The notes beneath the pieces are model-generated. The model saw only the letters and a list, made by a program, of their open reading frames with translations, was not told the origin of the DNA and ran no database searches. 64,000 nt of DNA from Marinobacter sp. BW6 (GTDB taxonomy: Bacteria > Pseudomonadota > Gammaproteobacteria > Pseudomonadales > Oleiphilaceae). The stretch lies in contig NZ_VIRN01000064.1 of NCBI RefSeq assembly GCF_008107725.1, forward strand, positions 744,001 through 808,000, written 5' to 3'. Below, one piece after another: positions 15,857-23,930 of this stretch. Position 1 is the stretch's first letter, and each line of letters starts with the position of its first letter. A program made the translations under genes and the position numbers.

Positions 15857-17029
15857 TTAGCCGTTGATCCGGCACTCACTTTCGGGGCGGTCGAAACCCA
15901 GGGTGTCCATCTGGCTGTTGGGATGGAGAAAGCCTTCGAAGGGTGCGCGCGCCACCAGTCCCCGGGGATGGACCAGAGGAATCGGTTGTCGAAGCTGGCC
16001 ATTCCAGTCGCGGAAGGTCAGCTTGCGGCCCTTGAATGCCGCCAATTGGAACTTGTCGCTGAACAGGAAATTCCGGATGTCTATGGGACTGGCAGAGTTC
16101 AGGTCGGTCACCGCCGTGCCGATTGTGCGAATAGCGGTCCATGCCGCATAGTCTTCGTTGTTCATGTCCCGGCCGCCCAGCTCGCGAAAACGATTCTGGA
16201 GTTGGGCGGCGCCCCAGCTCTCCACTACCCGATGCCAGGTGACAGGTGACATGCCCTGGGTACCGACTACCGGTCGCGGTAGCCAGGTGTTGAACGGCAC
16301 GTACTCACCAAAATCCCCGCGAACATCGGCGACGACCACTGCGTCGTAATCACTGGCCTGGGTAAACAGCGGCAACTCCTTCGAGGCGGTGCGTCGCAAG
16401 TCGGCGTCAAAGGTCCAGGGCTTGTCTTCGACAATCTCCAGCCCGAAGCGCTTGGCCGAACGGCGGAAGGCATCGGCCCAGCCCTTGTCGGCCTCGGTCG
16501 GCCCGGTAATCAGAAACACCTCATCCCAGCGCCGCTGGTTCAGCCACTGGCCGAGAGCGTCCGTGAGCATGGAATAGCTGGGCATGGTGTGCAGCAGGTT
16601 CACGTGGCACTGGCCGGTGCGCAGGGCATCGTCCTTGGCGCCGGCGTTGAAAATCAGGGTGTTGTCGCCTGCCTTTTCGGTGAGGGTTTTCAGCGTCGAG
16701 GCCGGCGCGTTCACTACAAACAATTCCAGTCCGTCCCTGCGCATGGCTTCAAACGCTGCGATGGCGGCTTCTTCGGTATCGGCAACGTCACTCTGGAGTG
16801 AGTAGGTCTGGCCCAGAAACTTGCCGGTGGTGCTGTTGTCGTTGATGCCCAGTTCGGCACCTCTGAGGCCGGCATCCTCCGGCTCGGGAATGACATTGGA
16901 AAGCACCGGCCCCTGATCCGGAACCCATTGCAGGTAGCCAATCCGCACATCCAGAGCCTCCGCTTTTAACGGGCTTGCCGCCGCCAGTGTTAGCAGTGAA
17001 GTGGCCGCTGCCTTGGACAGAAAAGACAT
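15857..17029 (-). CDS. ABC transporter substrate-binding protein, PQQ-associated (branched-chain amino acid-binding type)
   Basis: A 390-residue periplasmic protein of the type I (Leu/Ile/Val-like) binding fold. The signal peptide MSFLSKAAATSLLTLAAASPLKAEA leads into LDVRIGYLQWVPDQGPV. Later segments such as FLITGPTEADKGWADAFRRSAKRFG show the two-lobed fold. It is the first gene of the minus-strand operon with the beta-propeller and the ABC-2 exporter, a combination of importer-type binding protein with exporter-type ABC genes that is peculiar to these loci. The ligand is unknown. Confidence 0.85.
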   Translation of the reverse strand: MSFLSKAAATSLLTLAAASPLKAEALDVRIGYLQWVPDQGPVLSNVIPEPEDAGLRGAELGINDNSTTGKFLGQTYSLQSDVADTEEAAIAAFEAMRRDGLELFVVNAPASTLKTLTEKAGDNTLIFNAGAKDDALRTGQCHVNLLHTMPSYSMLTDALGQWLNQRRWDEVFLITGPTEADKGWADAFRRSAKRFGLEIVEDKPWTFDADLRRTASKELPLFTQASDYDAVVVADVRGDFGEYVPFNTWLPRPVVGTQGMSPVTWHRVVESWGAAQLQNRFRELGGRDMNNEDYAAWTAIRTIGTAVTDLNSASPIDIRNFLFSDKFQLAAFKGRKLTFRDWNGQLRQPIPLVHPRGLVARAPFEGFLHPNSQMDTLGFDRPESECRING

Positions 17030-17110
17030 GGGATTCTCCGGTTTGTTGTTGTGCTTCCAGCTTATGGAAGGGGGAAACGCCCGGGAATATTCAGAAAGTA
17101 GGAATCAGGC

Positions 17111-17160
17111 AGTACCAAAGGATGAGATTTCCGCTCGGGGGCCAAAAATCTACTACCAAG
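17111..17160 (+). promoter_or_regulatory. Two regulator-like elements upstream of cytochrome c550
   Basis: AGTACCAAAG (17111-17120, followed by GATGAGA) and TACTACCAAG (17151-17160) lie 40 bases apart in the 260-bp divergent gap between the binding-protein gene and the cytochrome c550 gene. The second copy is identical to the elements before the alcohol and aldehyde dehydrogenase genes. The first shares TACCAA-GATGAGA with the alcohol dehydrogenase copy. Confidence 0.55.
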
Positions 17161-17289
17161 GAACTAAGCCAAAACCCCCAAAGTGGCATTCGGATTGGAG
17201 AAGGGGATTCCTAGACTAGAGGTCAGCAAGTTGGCAACTGACAAATCCAATAGCCAACCACGGGGAATCCAATAACAGAGGTAAGACCA

Positions 17290-17718
17290 ATGGCACTGTC
17301 CTTTTCACTCAAAACAATCGTGGCTGCGGCCATGTTTGGCCTGGCCGGCTTCGCTATTGCGCACGGCAATGTCACACCACAGGAAGTGGATACGGGCAAT
17401 CTGCCGGAGCTGGGCGATGACATCCGCATTGAGAATCCGTTCCGTGAAGGCAATGAATTCGGAGAGTTCAACCCTCAGGCCGTCAAAATTGGCGAAAGTG
17501 CCTACGCCGGCAACTGTGCCGCCTGCCATGGCATCCGGGCGATGTCTGGAGGTCTGACACCGGATCTGCGGGAACTGACCGAATGGGACGACGAGTATTT
17601 TATCAATCGCGTCCGCAACGGCACGGATCGGGGTATGCCTTCCTGGAAGAAGAGCATGGACCAGAATGCCATGTGGGCAATCCGCTCCTATGTGGAATCC
17701 CTGCCCAAGCCGGAGTGA
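17290..17718 (+). CDS. pedF: Cytochrome c-550, PedF/ExaB type
   Basis: A 142-residue periplasmic monohaem cytochrome that takes electrons from the quinoprotein alcohol dehydrogenase. The signal peptide is MALSFSLKTIVAAAMFGLAGFAIA. The haem site is CAACH near residue 76, and an axial Met is likely in RGMPSWKKSM near residue 117. The sequence matches the PedF class of c550 rather than a generic cytochrome. It is followed by a binding-protein gene and the dehydrogenase on the same strand. Confidence 0.9.
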   Translation: MALSFSLKTIVAAAMFGLAGFAIAHGNVTPQEVDTGNLPELGDDIRIENPFREGNEFGEFNPQAVKIGESAYAGNCAACHGIRAMSGGLTPDLRELTEWDDEYFINRVRNGTDRGMPSWKKSMDQNAMWAIRSYVESLPKPE

Positions 17719-17754
17719 TGAAAACCGCCCTTGCCAAAATGAATGCCTGAATTC

Positions 17755-17777
17755 GGGCCGGCCTTGTGTCGGCCCTT
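17755..17777 (+). terminator. Hairpin after cytochrome c550
   Basis: GGGCCG (17755-17760) and CGGCCC (17770-17775) form a GC-rich hairpin with a 9-base loop, but only two T follow. It may attenuate read-through into the next gene, which starts 17 bases later. Confidence 0.35.
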
Positions 17778-17792
17778 CGTCGTTGGGAGAAA

Positions 17793-18752
17793 ATGATGAA
17801 AATATTGTCTCGGATGCTTGCCCTGTTGTTGTTCGCCCAGCTTGTGGTGGCCCAGGAGGTGAACGACGGAAACGAACTCCTGAACCGACCTGCGGACCGC
17901 ACCTACGACATCATTCTGGATTCTGGCTACCTGAAAGTCGGCGTCTACGAGAATTTTCCGCCGTATTCCTACCAGGTTGATGGTGACCCCAGAGGCATCG
18001 ATATCGAGCTTGGTCGTCGGATCGCCAAGGCAATGGGCGTTGAATTCAAAGTGCACTGGATAATCCCGGATGAAAACCTCGGGGACGACCTGCGTAACAA
18101 TGTCTGGAAAGGGCACTACCTGGCCAAACAGCGGCTTGCTGACGTGATGCTTCGGGTGCCCTACGACAAGACCTACGCCTACATGCAGGATTCCACCGGC
18201 GAGTACATCAACGAACAGGTCGTTCTGTTCGGCCCGTATCAGCAGGAAACCTGGCAAATTGCCTACAACCCCGAGAAGCTCGATGCCGTCGAAACCGTGG
18301 CGGTTTTTCAATACAACCGTATTGGCGTCGAGATAGATACCTTGCCTGATTTTTACCTGACCTCCGCGTTCGGCGGACGCATGCGGGAGCAGGTTCGCCA
18401 TTACACCAATGTGGCCGACGCGTTCGAGGCCATGCGCAATGGCGAGGTAAGTGCCGTGATGGGTATGCGTTCGGAGATCGATCACGAACTGGCCAAATCC
18501 GAGAACGCATTGTTCGAAGCCGCTGGTAATGGGTTTCCGGGTATCGGCAAACAGGTATGGGATGTGGGTATGGCGATCAAACACACCCATCGCCAACTGG
18601 GCTATGCCCTTGAAGCCATCATCGACAGGCTGGTGAAGACCGGCGAGATGAACGAGCTGATGACCAGCCAGAAACTCCGCTACAGCGTGCCGGGCTATTA
18701 CCGGGAATTTCTGGATGAGCAGGCTATCACCAGGGCTGAAGGGAAGCTCTGA
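17793..18752 (+). CDS. Quinoprotein dehydrogenase-associated substrate-binding protein
   Basis: A 319-residue periplasmic protein of the extracellular solute-binding protein family 3 fold, in the family found beside PQQ dehydrogenases (also related to MxaJ/XoxJ). The start at 17793 (MMKILSRMLALLLFAQLVVAQ) has GGGAGA just upstream and gives a clear signal peptide. YLKVGVYENFPPYSYQV and PRGIDIELGRRIAKAMGVEF are typical of the fold. XoxJ-like relatives have been proposed to help load or activate the dehydrogenase rather than serve transport. No permease partner is adjacent, which favours that view. Confidence 0.85.
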   Translation: MMKILSRMLALLLFAQLVVAQEVNDGNELLNRPADRTYDIILDSGYLKVGVYENFPPYSYQVDGDPRGIDIELGRRIAKAMGVEFKVHWIIPDENLGDDLRNNVWKGHYLAKQRLADVMLRVPYDKTYAYMQDSTGEYINEQVVLFGPYQQETWQIAYNPEKLDAVETVAVFQYNRIGVEIDTLPDFYLTSAFGGRMREQVRHYTNVADAFEAMRNGEVSAVMGMRSEIDHELAKSENALFEAAGNGFPGIGKQVWDVGMAIKHTHRQLGYALEAIIDRLVKTGEMNELMTSQKLRYSVPGYYREFLDEQAITRAEGKL

Positions 18753-18795
18753 GGATTTGCCCCGAACGCCCGGGCCGGAAGATCCGGTGTAGTCG

Positions 18796-18805
18796 TACTA
18801 CCAAG
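18796..18805 (+). promoter_or_regulatory. TACTACCAAG element upstream of alcohol dehydrogenase
   Basis: TACTACCAAG lies 141 bases before the dehydrogenase start and is followed by TGATGAGA, which resembles the copy at 17111. Identical decamers occur at 17151 and 37800, each upstream of another alcohol-oxidation gene, and nowhere else was it seen. Confidence 0.6.
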
Positions 18806-18945
18806 TGATGAGAAAACCTGTTCCGGCGAGCAATTGTTGGTTTTTTCCACAAAGCGAAGAATCGTATCAGAGGCGGGAAAAGTTCCCGGTTCGGCCTGAA
18901 ACGAACTCAAGAGAACTGAAAACAAGAGACTTGGAGAGCGCAAAC

Positions 18946-20721
18946 ATGAGAACCAACAAGTTCGGGATTCGCATTGCGGCCAGCGCCCTGGCCATGGCAG
19001 TTTCCTGCGGGGCCCATGCGGTAACCGACGAAGACATCATCAACGATCACAAGACCCCTGAGGACATTGTCAGCTATGGCATGGGTACCCAGGGACAGCG
19101 CTACAGCATTCTGGAAGACCTGAACACCAGCAACGTTCAGTACCTGCAGCCGGCCTGGGCTTTCTCCTTCGGCAGCGAAAAAATGCGCGGCCAGGAATCC
19201 CAGCCGCTGATCAAGGACGGAGTCATGTACGTGACTGCCTCCTACTCCCGGATCTATGCCATCGATGCCAGAACCGGCGAAGAAATCTGGCAGTACGATG
19301 CCCGTCTGCCCGATGGCATCATGCCCTGCTGCGACGTGGTTAACCGTGGTGCCGCCATCTACGGCGACAAGGTGATCTTCGGGACCCTGGACGCCAAACT
19401 GGTTGCCCTGAACAAGGACACCGGCAAGCCGATGTGGATCAAGAAAGTGGCCGATTACCAGGCCGGTTATGCGATCACCGCCGCGCCCATGGTCATCAAG
19501 GGCAAGGTCATTACTGGTGTTTCCGGTGGTGAATTCGGTATTGTCGGCAAGGTTGAAGCCTACGACGCCAACACCGGTGATCTGGTCTGGACCCGTCCGA
19601 CGGTAGAAGGCCATATGGGCTACATCTACAAGGACGGCAAGAAAATCGAAAACGGTATTTCCGGTGGCAAGGCAGGCGTGACCTGGCCCGGCGAAATGTG
19701 GAAAAACGGCGGCGCGGCTACCTGGCTGGGCGGCACCTACGATGCGGATACCGACTCCCTGTTCTTCGGCACCGGTAACCCCGCACCCTGGAACTCGCAC
19801 CTGCGCCCGGGTGACAACCTCTTCTCCTCAAGCCGCCTGGCGATCGACCCGGACGACGGCAGCATCAAGTGGCATTTCCAGACCACCCCGAACGATGGCT
19901 GGGACTATGATGGTGTCAACGAACTGATCTCCTTCGACTACGAAGAGAACGGTAAAACCGTGAAAGCAGCGGCCACGGCCGACCGTAACGGTTTCTTCTA
20001 CGTTTTGAACCGTGAGAACGGCGACTTCATTCGTGGCTTCCCTTTCGTTGACAAGATCACCTGGGCCGAAGGCCTGGATCCGGATACTGGTCGACCGATC
20101 TACGCCGATGGCGGTCGACCTGGCAATCCTGCTGAGATGGATGGTAGTAAAGGCGAAACGGTTGTTGCACAGCCTGCCTTCCTGGGTGGCAAGAACTGGA
20201 TGCCGATGGCGTTCAGCCAGCAGACCGGCCTTTTCTATGTGCCCTCCAACGAGTGGTCCATGGATATCTGGAACGAGCCGGTTTCCTACAAGAAAGGCGC
20301 TGCGTTTCTGGGTGCTGGCTTTACCATCAAGCCAGCCAACGATGACTACATCGGCGTGCTTCGGGCCATGGATCCGAAAACCGGTGAGGAAGTCTGGCGT
20401 TACGAGAACACCGCTCCGCTGTGGGGTGGCGTGATGACAACGGCTGGTGGCCTGGTCTTCACCGGCACCCCCGAGGGCCATCTGAAGGCGTTTGATGCCA
20501 AGACCGGCGAGGAGCTTTACCGCTTCAACACCGGTTCCGGTGTCGTGGGCACACCCATTACCTGGACCATGGACGGCGAGCAGTACGTCTCCGTGGCATC
20601 CGGCTGGGGCGGTGCCGTTCCGCTCTGGGGTGGCGAAGTTGCCAAGGTGGTGAAGGACTTTAACCAGGGCGGTATGGTCTGGACCTTCAAGCTGCCGAAG
20701 GATCGTGTTGCTAGCAACTGA
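18946..20721 (+). CDS. PQQ-dependent alcohol dehydrogenase, lanthanide-type signature (PedH/ExaF-like)
   Basis: Periplasmic quinoprotein oxidising ethanol and other alcohols, passing electrons to cytochrome c550. It has 591 residues with a signal peptide ([23 protein letters not shown]). TTGGAGAG precedes the ATG at 18946. The eight-bladed propeller includes the adjacent Cys128-Cys129 pair, metal ligands Glu196 (SGGEFG) and Asn278 (GTGNPAPWN), and catalytic Asp320. In WDYDG a second Asp (Asp322) sits two residues after the catalytic Asp. This extra Asp is the known hallmark of lanthanide-dependent enzymes (XoxF, ExaF, PedH); calcium enzymes such as MxaF, ExaA and PedE have Ala, Ser or Thr there. 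It is the only such dehydrogenase in the window. Confidence 0.9.
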   Translation: MRTNKFGIRIAASALAMAVSCGAHAVTDEDIINDHKTPEDIVSYGMGTQGQRYSILEDLNTSNVQYLQPAWAFSFGSEKMRGQESQPLIKDGVMYVTASYSRIYAIDARTGEEIWQYDARLPDGIMPCCDVVNRGAAIYGDKVIFGTLDAKLVALNKDTGKPMWIKKVADYQAGYAITAAPMVIKGKVITGVSGGEFGIVGKVEAYDANTGDLVWTRPTVEGHMGYIYKDGKKIENGISGGKAGVTWPGEMWKNGGAATWLGGTYDADTDSLFFGTGNPAPWNSHLRPGDNLFSSSRLAIDPDDGSIKWHFQTTPNDGWDYDGVNELISFDYEENGKTVKAAATADRNGFFYVLNRENGDFIRGFPFVDKITWAEGLDPDTGRPIYADGGRPGNPAEMDGSKGETVVAQPAFLGGKNWMPMAFSQQTGLFYVPSNEWSMDIWNEPVSYKKGAAFLGAGFTIKPANDDYIGVLRAMDPKTGEEVWRYENTAPLWGGVMTTAGGLVFTGTPEGHLKAFDAKTGEELYRFNTGSGVVGTPITWTMDGEQYVSVASGWGGAVPLWGGEVAKVVKDFNQGGMVWTFKLPKDRVASN

Positions 20722-20736
20722 TCCGAACAGACGTGA

Positions 20737-20765
20737 AAAAGGTCGCCCTCGGGCGACCTTTTTAG
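20737..20765 (+). terminator. Rho-independent terminator after alcohol dehydrogenase
   Basis: GGTCGCC (20741-20747) pairs with GGCGACC (20752-20758) and is followed by TTTTT; an A run before the stem makes it work in both directions. It separates the dehydrogenase from the convergent ABC ATPase gene. Confidence 0.9.
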
Positions 20766-20781
20766 TTGGCCGTAAGAAAAA

Positions 20782-21567
20782 TCATGCCGCCTGATTTCTT
20801 GCGGTCTCACTGACCGACTGGTTGATATCTTCGAACAGTTTCCGGTCGGTCTGACCGATCGGCAAGTCGTAGGTGATGGTGGCACCAAATGCCTGTGGGT
20901 CATGGGGATCGTTCCGCACCTTGTCGAACACCAGCAGCCGGGAACCCAGGTAAAAACCTTCCTTCAGATCGTGGGTCACCATAAAAATGGTAGTGCCGGT
21001 CTCCTGCCAGAGCTTTAGCAACAGGTCGTGCATGTCACCGCGAATACCCGGGTCCAGAGCGCCAAACGGCTCGTCCAGCAGCAGTACTCGTGGCCGCATG
21101 ATCAGCGACTGGGCAATGGCCAGCCGTTGCTGCATGCCGCCGGAGAGTTCGTGGGGCCATTTGTTGGCCGAGGGGCTCAAGCCAACGGATTCCAGCATGG
21201 CGTCCACCTTCTCAAGCGCTTCTCTGCGGGCGCTGCCGAACAGCTTCCCCAACCAGGGTTTCTGTTCCAGTTCCAGGCCCATCAGTACGTTCTGACGTAC
21301 GGTCAGGTGCGGGAACACCGAGTACCGTTGAAAGACAATGCCGCGGTTTCGGTCCGGCTCGCCCGGGAAGGCCTCGCCTTCCAGCAGCAGGTCGCCGCGG
21401 GTCTGGGTTTCCTGGCCCAGCAACATCTTCAGGAAGGTGGATTTACCGCAACCGGAGGCGCCCACCAGGGTGCAGAACTCACCCTGTTTTACGTTCAGGT
21501 TCAGGTTTTCCAGGACAACCTGGCCCCCGTATTCTTTCCAGAGATTGTTGACGGTAATAAAGCTCAT
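20782..21567 (-). CDS. ABC transporter ATP-binding protein, guanidine uptake system
   Basis: A 261-residue ATPase of the NitT/TauT class with Walker A GASGCGKST, signature LSGGMQQRLAI, Walker B VLLLDEPFGALD and switch His in VTHD. The start at 21567 was chosen because AGGAGG precedes it by 6 bases and its ATG overlaps the TGA of the permease. It is the second gene of the operon headed by a guanidine-I riboswitch. The matching binding protein is encoded about 9 kb away in the second guanidine operon. Confidence 0.87.
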   Translation of the reverse strand: MSFITVNNLWKEYGGQVVLENLNLNVKQGEFCTLVGASGCGKSTFLKMLLGQETQTRGDLLLEGEAFPGEPDRNRGIVFQRYSVFPHLTVRQNVLMGLELEQKPWLGKLFGSARREALEKVDAMLESVGLSPSANKWPHELSGGMQQRLAIAQSLIMRPRVLLLDEPFGALDPGIRGDMHDLLLKLWQETGTTIFMVTHDLKEGFYLGSRLLVFDKVRNDPHDPQAFGATITYDLPIGQTDRKLFEDINQSVSETARNQAA

Positions 21568-22382
21568 CAGTGGCCTCCTGCGTTGTACCAGGGGAACAGC
21601 CTGCGGTTGGTCAGACGCAGGCACTGGTCGATGACAATGGCGAGGATGGTGATCCAGATGACATAGGGCAGGATCACATCCATAGCCAGGTAGCGCCGCA
21701 CCAGGAAGATCCGGTAGCCAAGGCCTTCAGTAGAGGCAATGGCCTCTGCGGCAATGAGGAACAGCCAGGCCGGGCCAAGGCTGAGGCGCACGGCGTCTAT
21801 CAGGCGTGGCAACACCTGGGGCAACGCCATGCGAGTGATTACCTGCCAGGAGTTGGCGCCGAGGGTCTGTATCTTGATCAGTTGTTCACCCGGGAGCTCA
21901 CGAACCCGCTGGGCGACATCCCGCATCATGATTGGCGCGGTGCCAATGACAATGAGCATGACTTTCGAGAGCTCGCCCAGCCCAAACACAATAAACAGGA
22001 TAGGTAGAATGGCCAGAGGTGGCACCATGGAGAGCGCCGAAACCAGAGGGGCCAGATTGGCTCTGACCAGCGGCAGAACGCCATTGAGTATCCCCACCAC
22101 CAGGGCCAGCGAGGCGGCGATACCAACACCCATTCCAAGGCGGGCCAGACTGGCAGTGGTGTCCTGCCACATCAGGTAGTCGCCGCTGCGGCGGTCTTCC
22201 TGGAACGCCATGCGATCCACGGCGGCAGTCATCTGTTCGAGTCCGGGAAGGAGTTTGTCGTTGGGGTTTTCTGCCAGACGCTCCTGGGAGGCCAGGCTGT
22301 AGACAAGCATGATCAACAGGAAGGGCAGCAGGCCCAGCAGGGTGGCTGAAACGCGCCCGGGGTGGTGGTTGATCATTCGCAT
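21567..22382 (-). CDS. ABC transporter permease, guanidine uptake system
   Basis: A 271-residue inner membrane permease of the type found with urea/guanidine carboxylases. It has a long periplasmic insert after the first membrane segment (ENPNDKLLPGLEQMTAAVDRM) and an EAA-like loop (RELPGEQLIKIQTLGANSWQVITRMALPQVLP). The start at 22382 (MRMINHHPGRVS) has AGAGGAG 7 bases upstream. It lies about 65 bases downstream of the guanidine-I riboswitch, so its expression should rise when guanidine binds. Confidence 0.87.
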   Translation of the reverse strand: MRMINHHPGRVSATLLGLLPFLLIMLVYSLASQERLAENPNDKLLPGLEQMTAAVDRMAFQEDRRSGDYLMWQDTTASLARLGMGVGIAASLALVVGILNGVLPLVRANLAPLVSALSMVPPLAILPILFIVFGLGELSKVMLIVIGTAPIMMRDVAQRVRELPGEQLIKIQTLGANSWQVITRMALPQVLPRLIDAVRLSLGPAWLFLIAAEAIASTEGLGYRIFLVRRYLAMDVILPYVIWITILAIVIDQCLRLTNRRLFPWYNAGGH

Positions 22383-22448
22383 GAGTCGTCTCCTCTGGTT
22401 ACACAACACGGCAAGGTCATCGCGGGTAACAGCGTCCCTTGCGATCTA

Positions 22449-22549
22449 GTCTCCCGGGCTTTTGTCCCGCCGTGTAACCTCCCCAGAGGTCGGTAACTCT
22501 CGGACCAGCCATCCGGGAATCTTGACTGCCCGGACCGGAACCCTAGTCA
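22449..22549 (-). promoter_or_regulatory. Guanidine-I riboswitch (ykkC) ahead of ABC permease-ATPase
   Basis: Read on the minus strand, the RNA begins CTAGGGTTCCGG and has a variable helix. It then carries the conserved blocks TGGTCCGAGAGTTACCGACC, ACACGGCGGGACAAAAG and CCCGGGAGA. These are the invariant parts of the ykkC class that binds guanidinium. It lies about 65 bases before the permease ATG. A second copy at 37446-37543 has the same blocks with different variable helices. Recognised from the conserved core by eye. Confidence 0.93.
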
Positions 22550-22702
22550 CCCATTGTGTCCGTCGCTCTGTCTGCGGTGTTGTGAACAGTGCTGTAAACG
22601 GATCGAGGTTTCGAAAACCTTCTGCTTCGAACGTTGCAGATGGCGTGCCACATCCTTCAAGCGGGCGAAACCGTGTCATTCCGGAGTAGTTACCCTTGGC
22701 AA

Positions 22703-22723
22703 GGCGCACCAGGCTGGTGCGCC
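22703..22723. repeat. Perfect hairpin after the MetX-like hydrolase
   Basis: GGCGCACCA (22703-22711) and TGGTGCGCC (22715-22723) are perfect 9-bp arms with a 3-base spacer. There is no T run on the minus strand, so it is not a standard terminator. It lies between the hydrolase stop and the riboswitch and may be a transcript-end stabiliser or an operator. Confidence 0.45.
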
Positions 22724-22741
22724 ACAGATTCGGGTGCTCTA

Positions 22742-23773
22742 TCATGACGCTTCTCCCGCGAGCAGCGATCGGGCCGCTGCCAGAATCTGAGCGTGGCTCT
22801 CAGGCTCCCGGCCGGCACCGCCGGCAATGTGGCCCCAGTTCGAGGGCAGGGGTTCGAATGCCGCGCCCGGCATACGGCCCGCATCTCGTGCCGCATCCTC
22901 CGCCGTAAAGTAAAGATCGGTGGAACTGGGCATGATCCGGGTTGGCATCGTAATGGCGGCAAGGGCGGACTCATAATCCGTGTGAAATACCGGGTTGTCG
23001 CCGATATTGCCTTGCTGCCAGGTGTCCAGGACCGCAAGAAGGTTATTGGCGTCCTGGGCCAGGTGATCCTGTTCCCAGAATTGCAGCAGGTCTTCAAGAG
23101 AGCCAAATCCCAGGGCGCGCCAGAGTTCGTGACGGAAGAACGCCTGGGAATAGGCCCAGCCAGCGTAAACCCGGCCAAAGGCTTTGAGTCCACGCTCAGG
23201 AGGTGTCCGATAGTGGCCATCCTCAAAGCTTTGGTCGCACGTCAGGGCAGCCTTTACACCCTCCAGAAACACCCGGTTATGGGGATAGCATCGAGCCGTG
23301 CAGCAGGTGGCCAACACCGCGCGTACCTGCGTCGGAAAGAGGCAGCCCCACTGAAGCGCCTGCATCCCGCCCATGGACCAGCCCATCGCCAGAGCAATGC
23401 GGGCGTCACCAAATACCTCCTCCACTAGCTGTTTTTGCAGCATGACGTTGTCGTAGAGGGACACGGCAGGAAAGCCTGCTCGGGCCTGTTTTCCGGAGGT
23501 GTTTGAGGGCGAGGATGATTCACCGGCCCCCAACAACGAGGGAATGATTATGCAGTATCGGTCCGGGTCTATCGGGCTGTCGCCACCTACCCAGGGGTGA
23601 TTACCTTTCGCTGCACCACCATAGTACGTGGGCAGCAGAATCAGGTTGTCTTTTGGTGCGTTCAGCTCGCCGATCCGGTGGTACCGAAGTCGAGCAGCGT
23701 AGAGTGTTTCTCCTGAAGCCAGAAGCAGGTCTCCCGCTTCGAAATCCTCCACAAGCCATTGCTTCACTGACAT
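22742..23773 (-). CDS. Alpha/beta fold hydrolase, MetX (homoserine O-acetyltransferase)-like
   Basis: A 343-residue alpha/beta hydrolase of the MetX-like class. The N-terminal pattern LASGETLYAARLRYHRIGELNAPKDNLILLPTYYGG and the nucleophile region MGWSMGGMQALQWG (Ser in GWSMGG) are typical. A late NWGHIAGGAG supplies the likely catalytic His. Many such proteins are not true homoserine acyltransferases but hydrolyse esters or amides. It is transcribed toward the riboswitch-controlled permease operon and is divergent from the glutamine synthetase gene, so a role in nitrogen-compound use is possible. The substrate is unknown. Confidence 0.72.
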   Translation of the reverse strand: MSVKQWLVEDFEAGDLLLASGETLYAARLRYHRIGELNAPKDNLILLPTYYGGAAKGNHPWVGGDSPIDPDRYCIIIPSLLGAGESSSPSNTSGKQARAGFPAVSLYDNVMLQKQLVEEVFGDARIALAMGWSMGGMQALQWGCLFPTQVRAVLATCCTARCYPHNRVFLEGVKAALTCDQSFEDGHYRTPPERGLKAFGRVYAGWAYSQAFFRHELWRALGFGSLEDLLQFWEQDHLAQDANNLLAVLDTWQQGNIGDNPVFHTDYESALAAITMPTRIMPSSTDLYFTAEDAARDAGRMPGAAFEPLPSNWGHIAGGAGREPESHAQILAAARSLLAGEAS

Positions 23774-23829
23774 TTTTGTCCTCTCTTCCGGACTAAAAGG
23801 TCGTCCGGGATATCTCGCTTTCGTTATTT

Positions 23830-23851
23830 ACATACACGCTGGCATGTATGT
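23830..23851. promoter_or_regulatory. Inverted repeat in the hydrolase-glutamine synthetase divergent promoter
   Basis: ACATACA (23830-23836) and TGTATGT (23845-23851) are perfect arms 8 bases apart, in the middle of the 157-bp gap between divergent genes. The size and place fit an operator shared by both promoters. No regulator can be assigned; the TetR protein at 30549-31163 is one candidate in the window. Confidence 0.4.
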
Positions 23852-23930
23852 TGAATGGCAAAAACAAAGAAAGAAACATGCCAGAACCCAAACTAACGGT
23901 CCGATCAAGCGGGCTGAAGAGAGGAAAACG

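Noticed and set aside
17111..17160. The idea that the TACTACCAAG repeats are a mobile or CRISPR-like repeat
   Set aside because: Copies are only 10 bp, are far apart, always lie upstream of alcohol-oxidation genes and have no regular spacers, which fits binding sites instead.
22446..22745. A 99-codon minus-strand frame starting in the hydrolase stop and ending in the riboswitch
   Set aside because: It runs through the conserved aptamer core, has no recognisable protein pattern, and its start has no clear ribosome site apart from the ATGA overlap.
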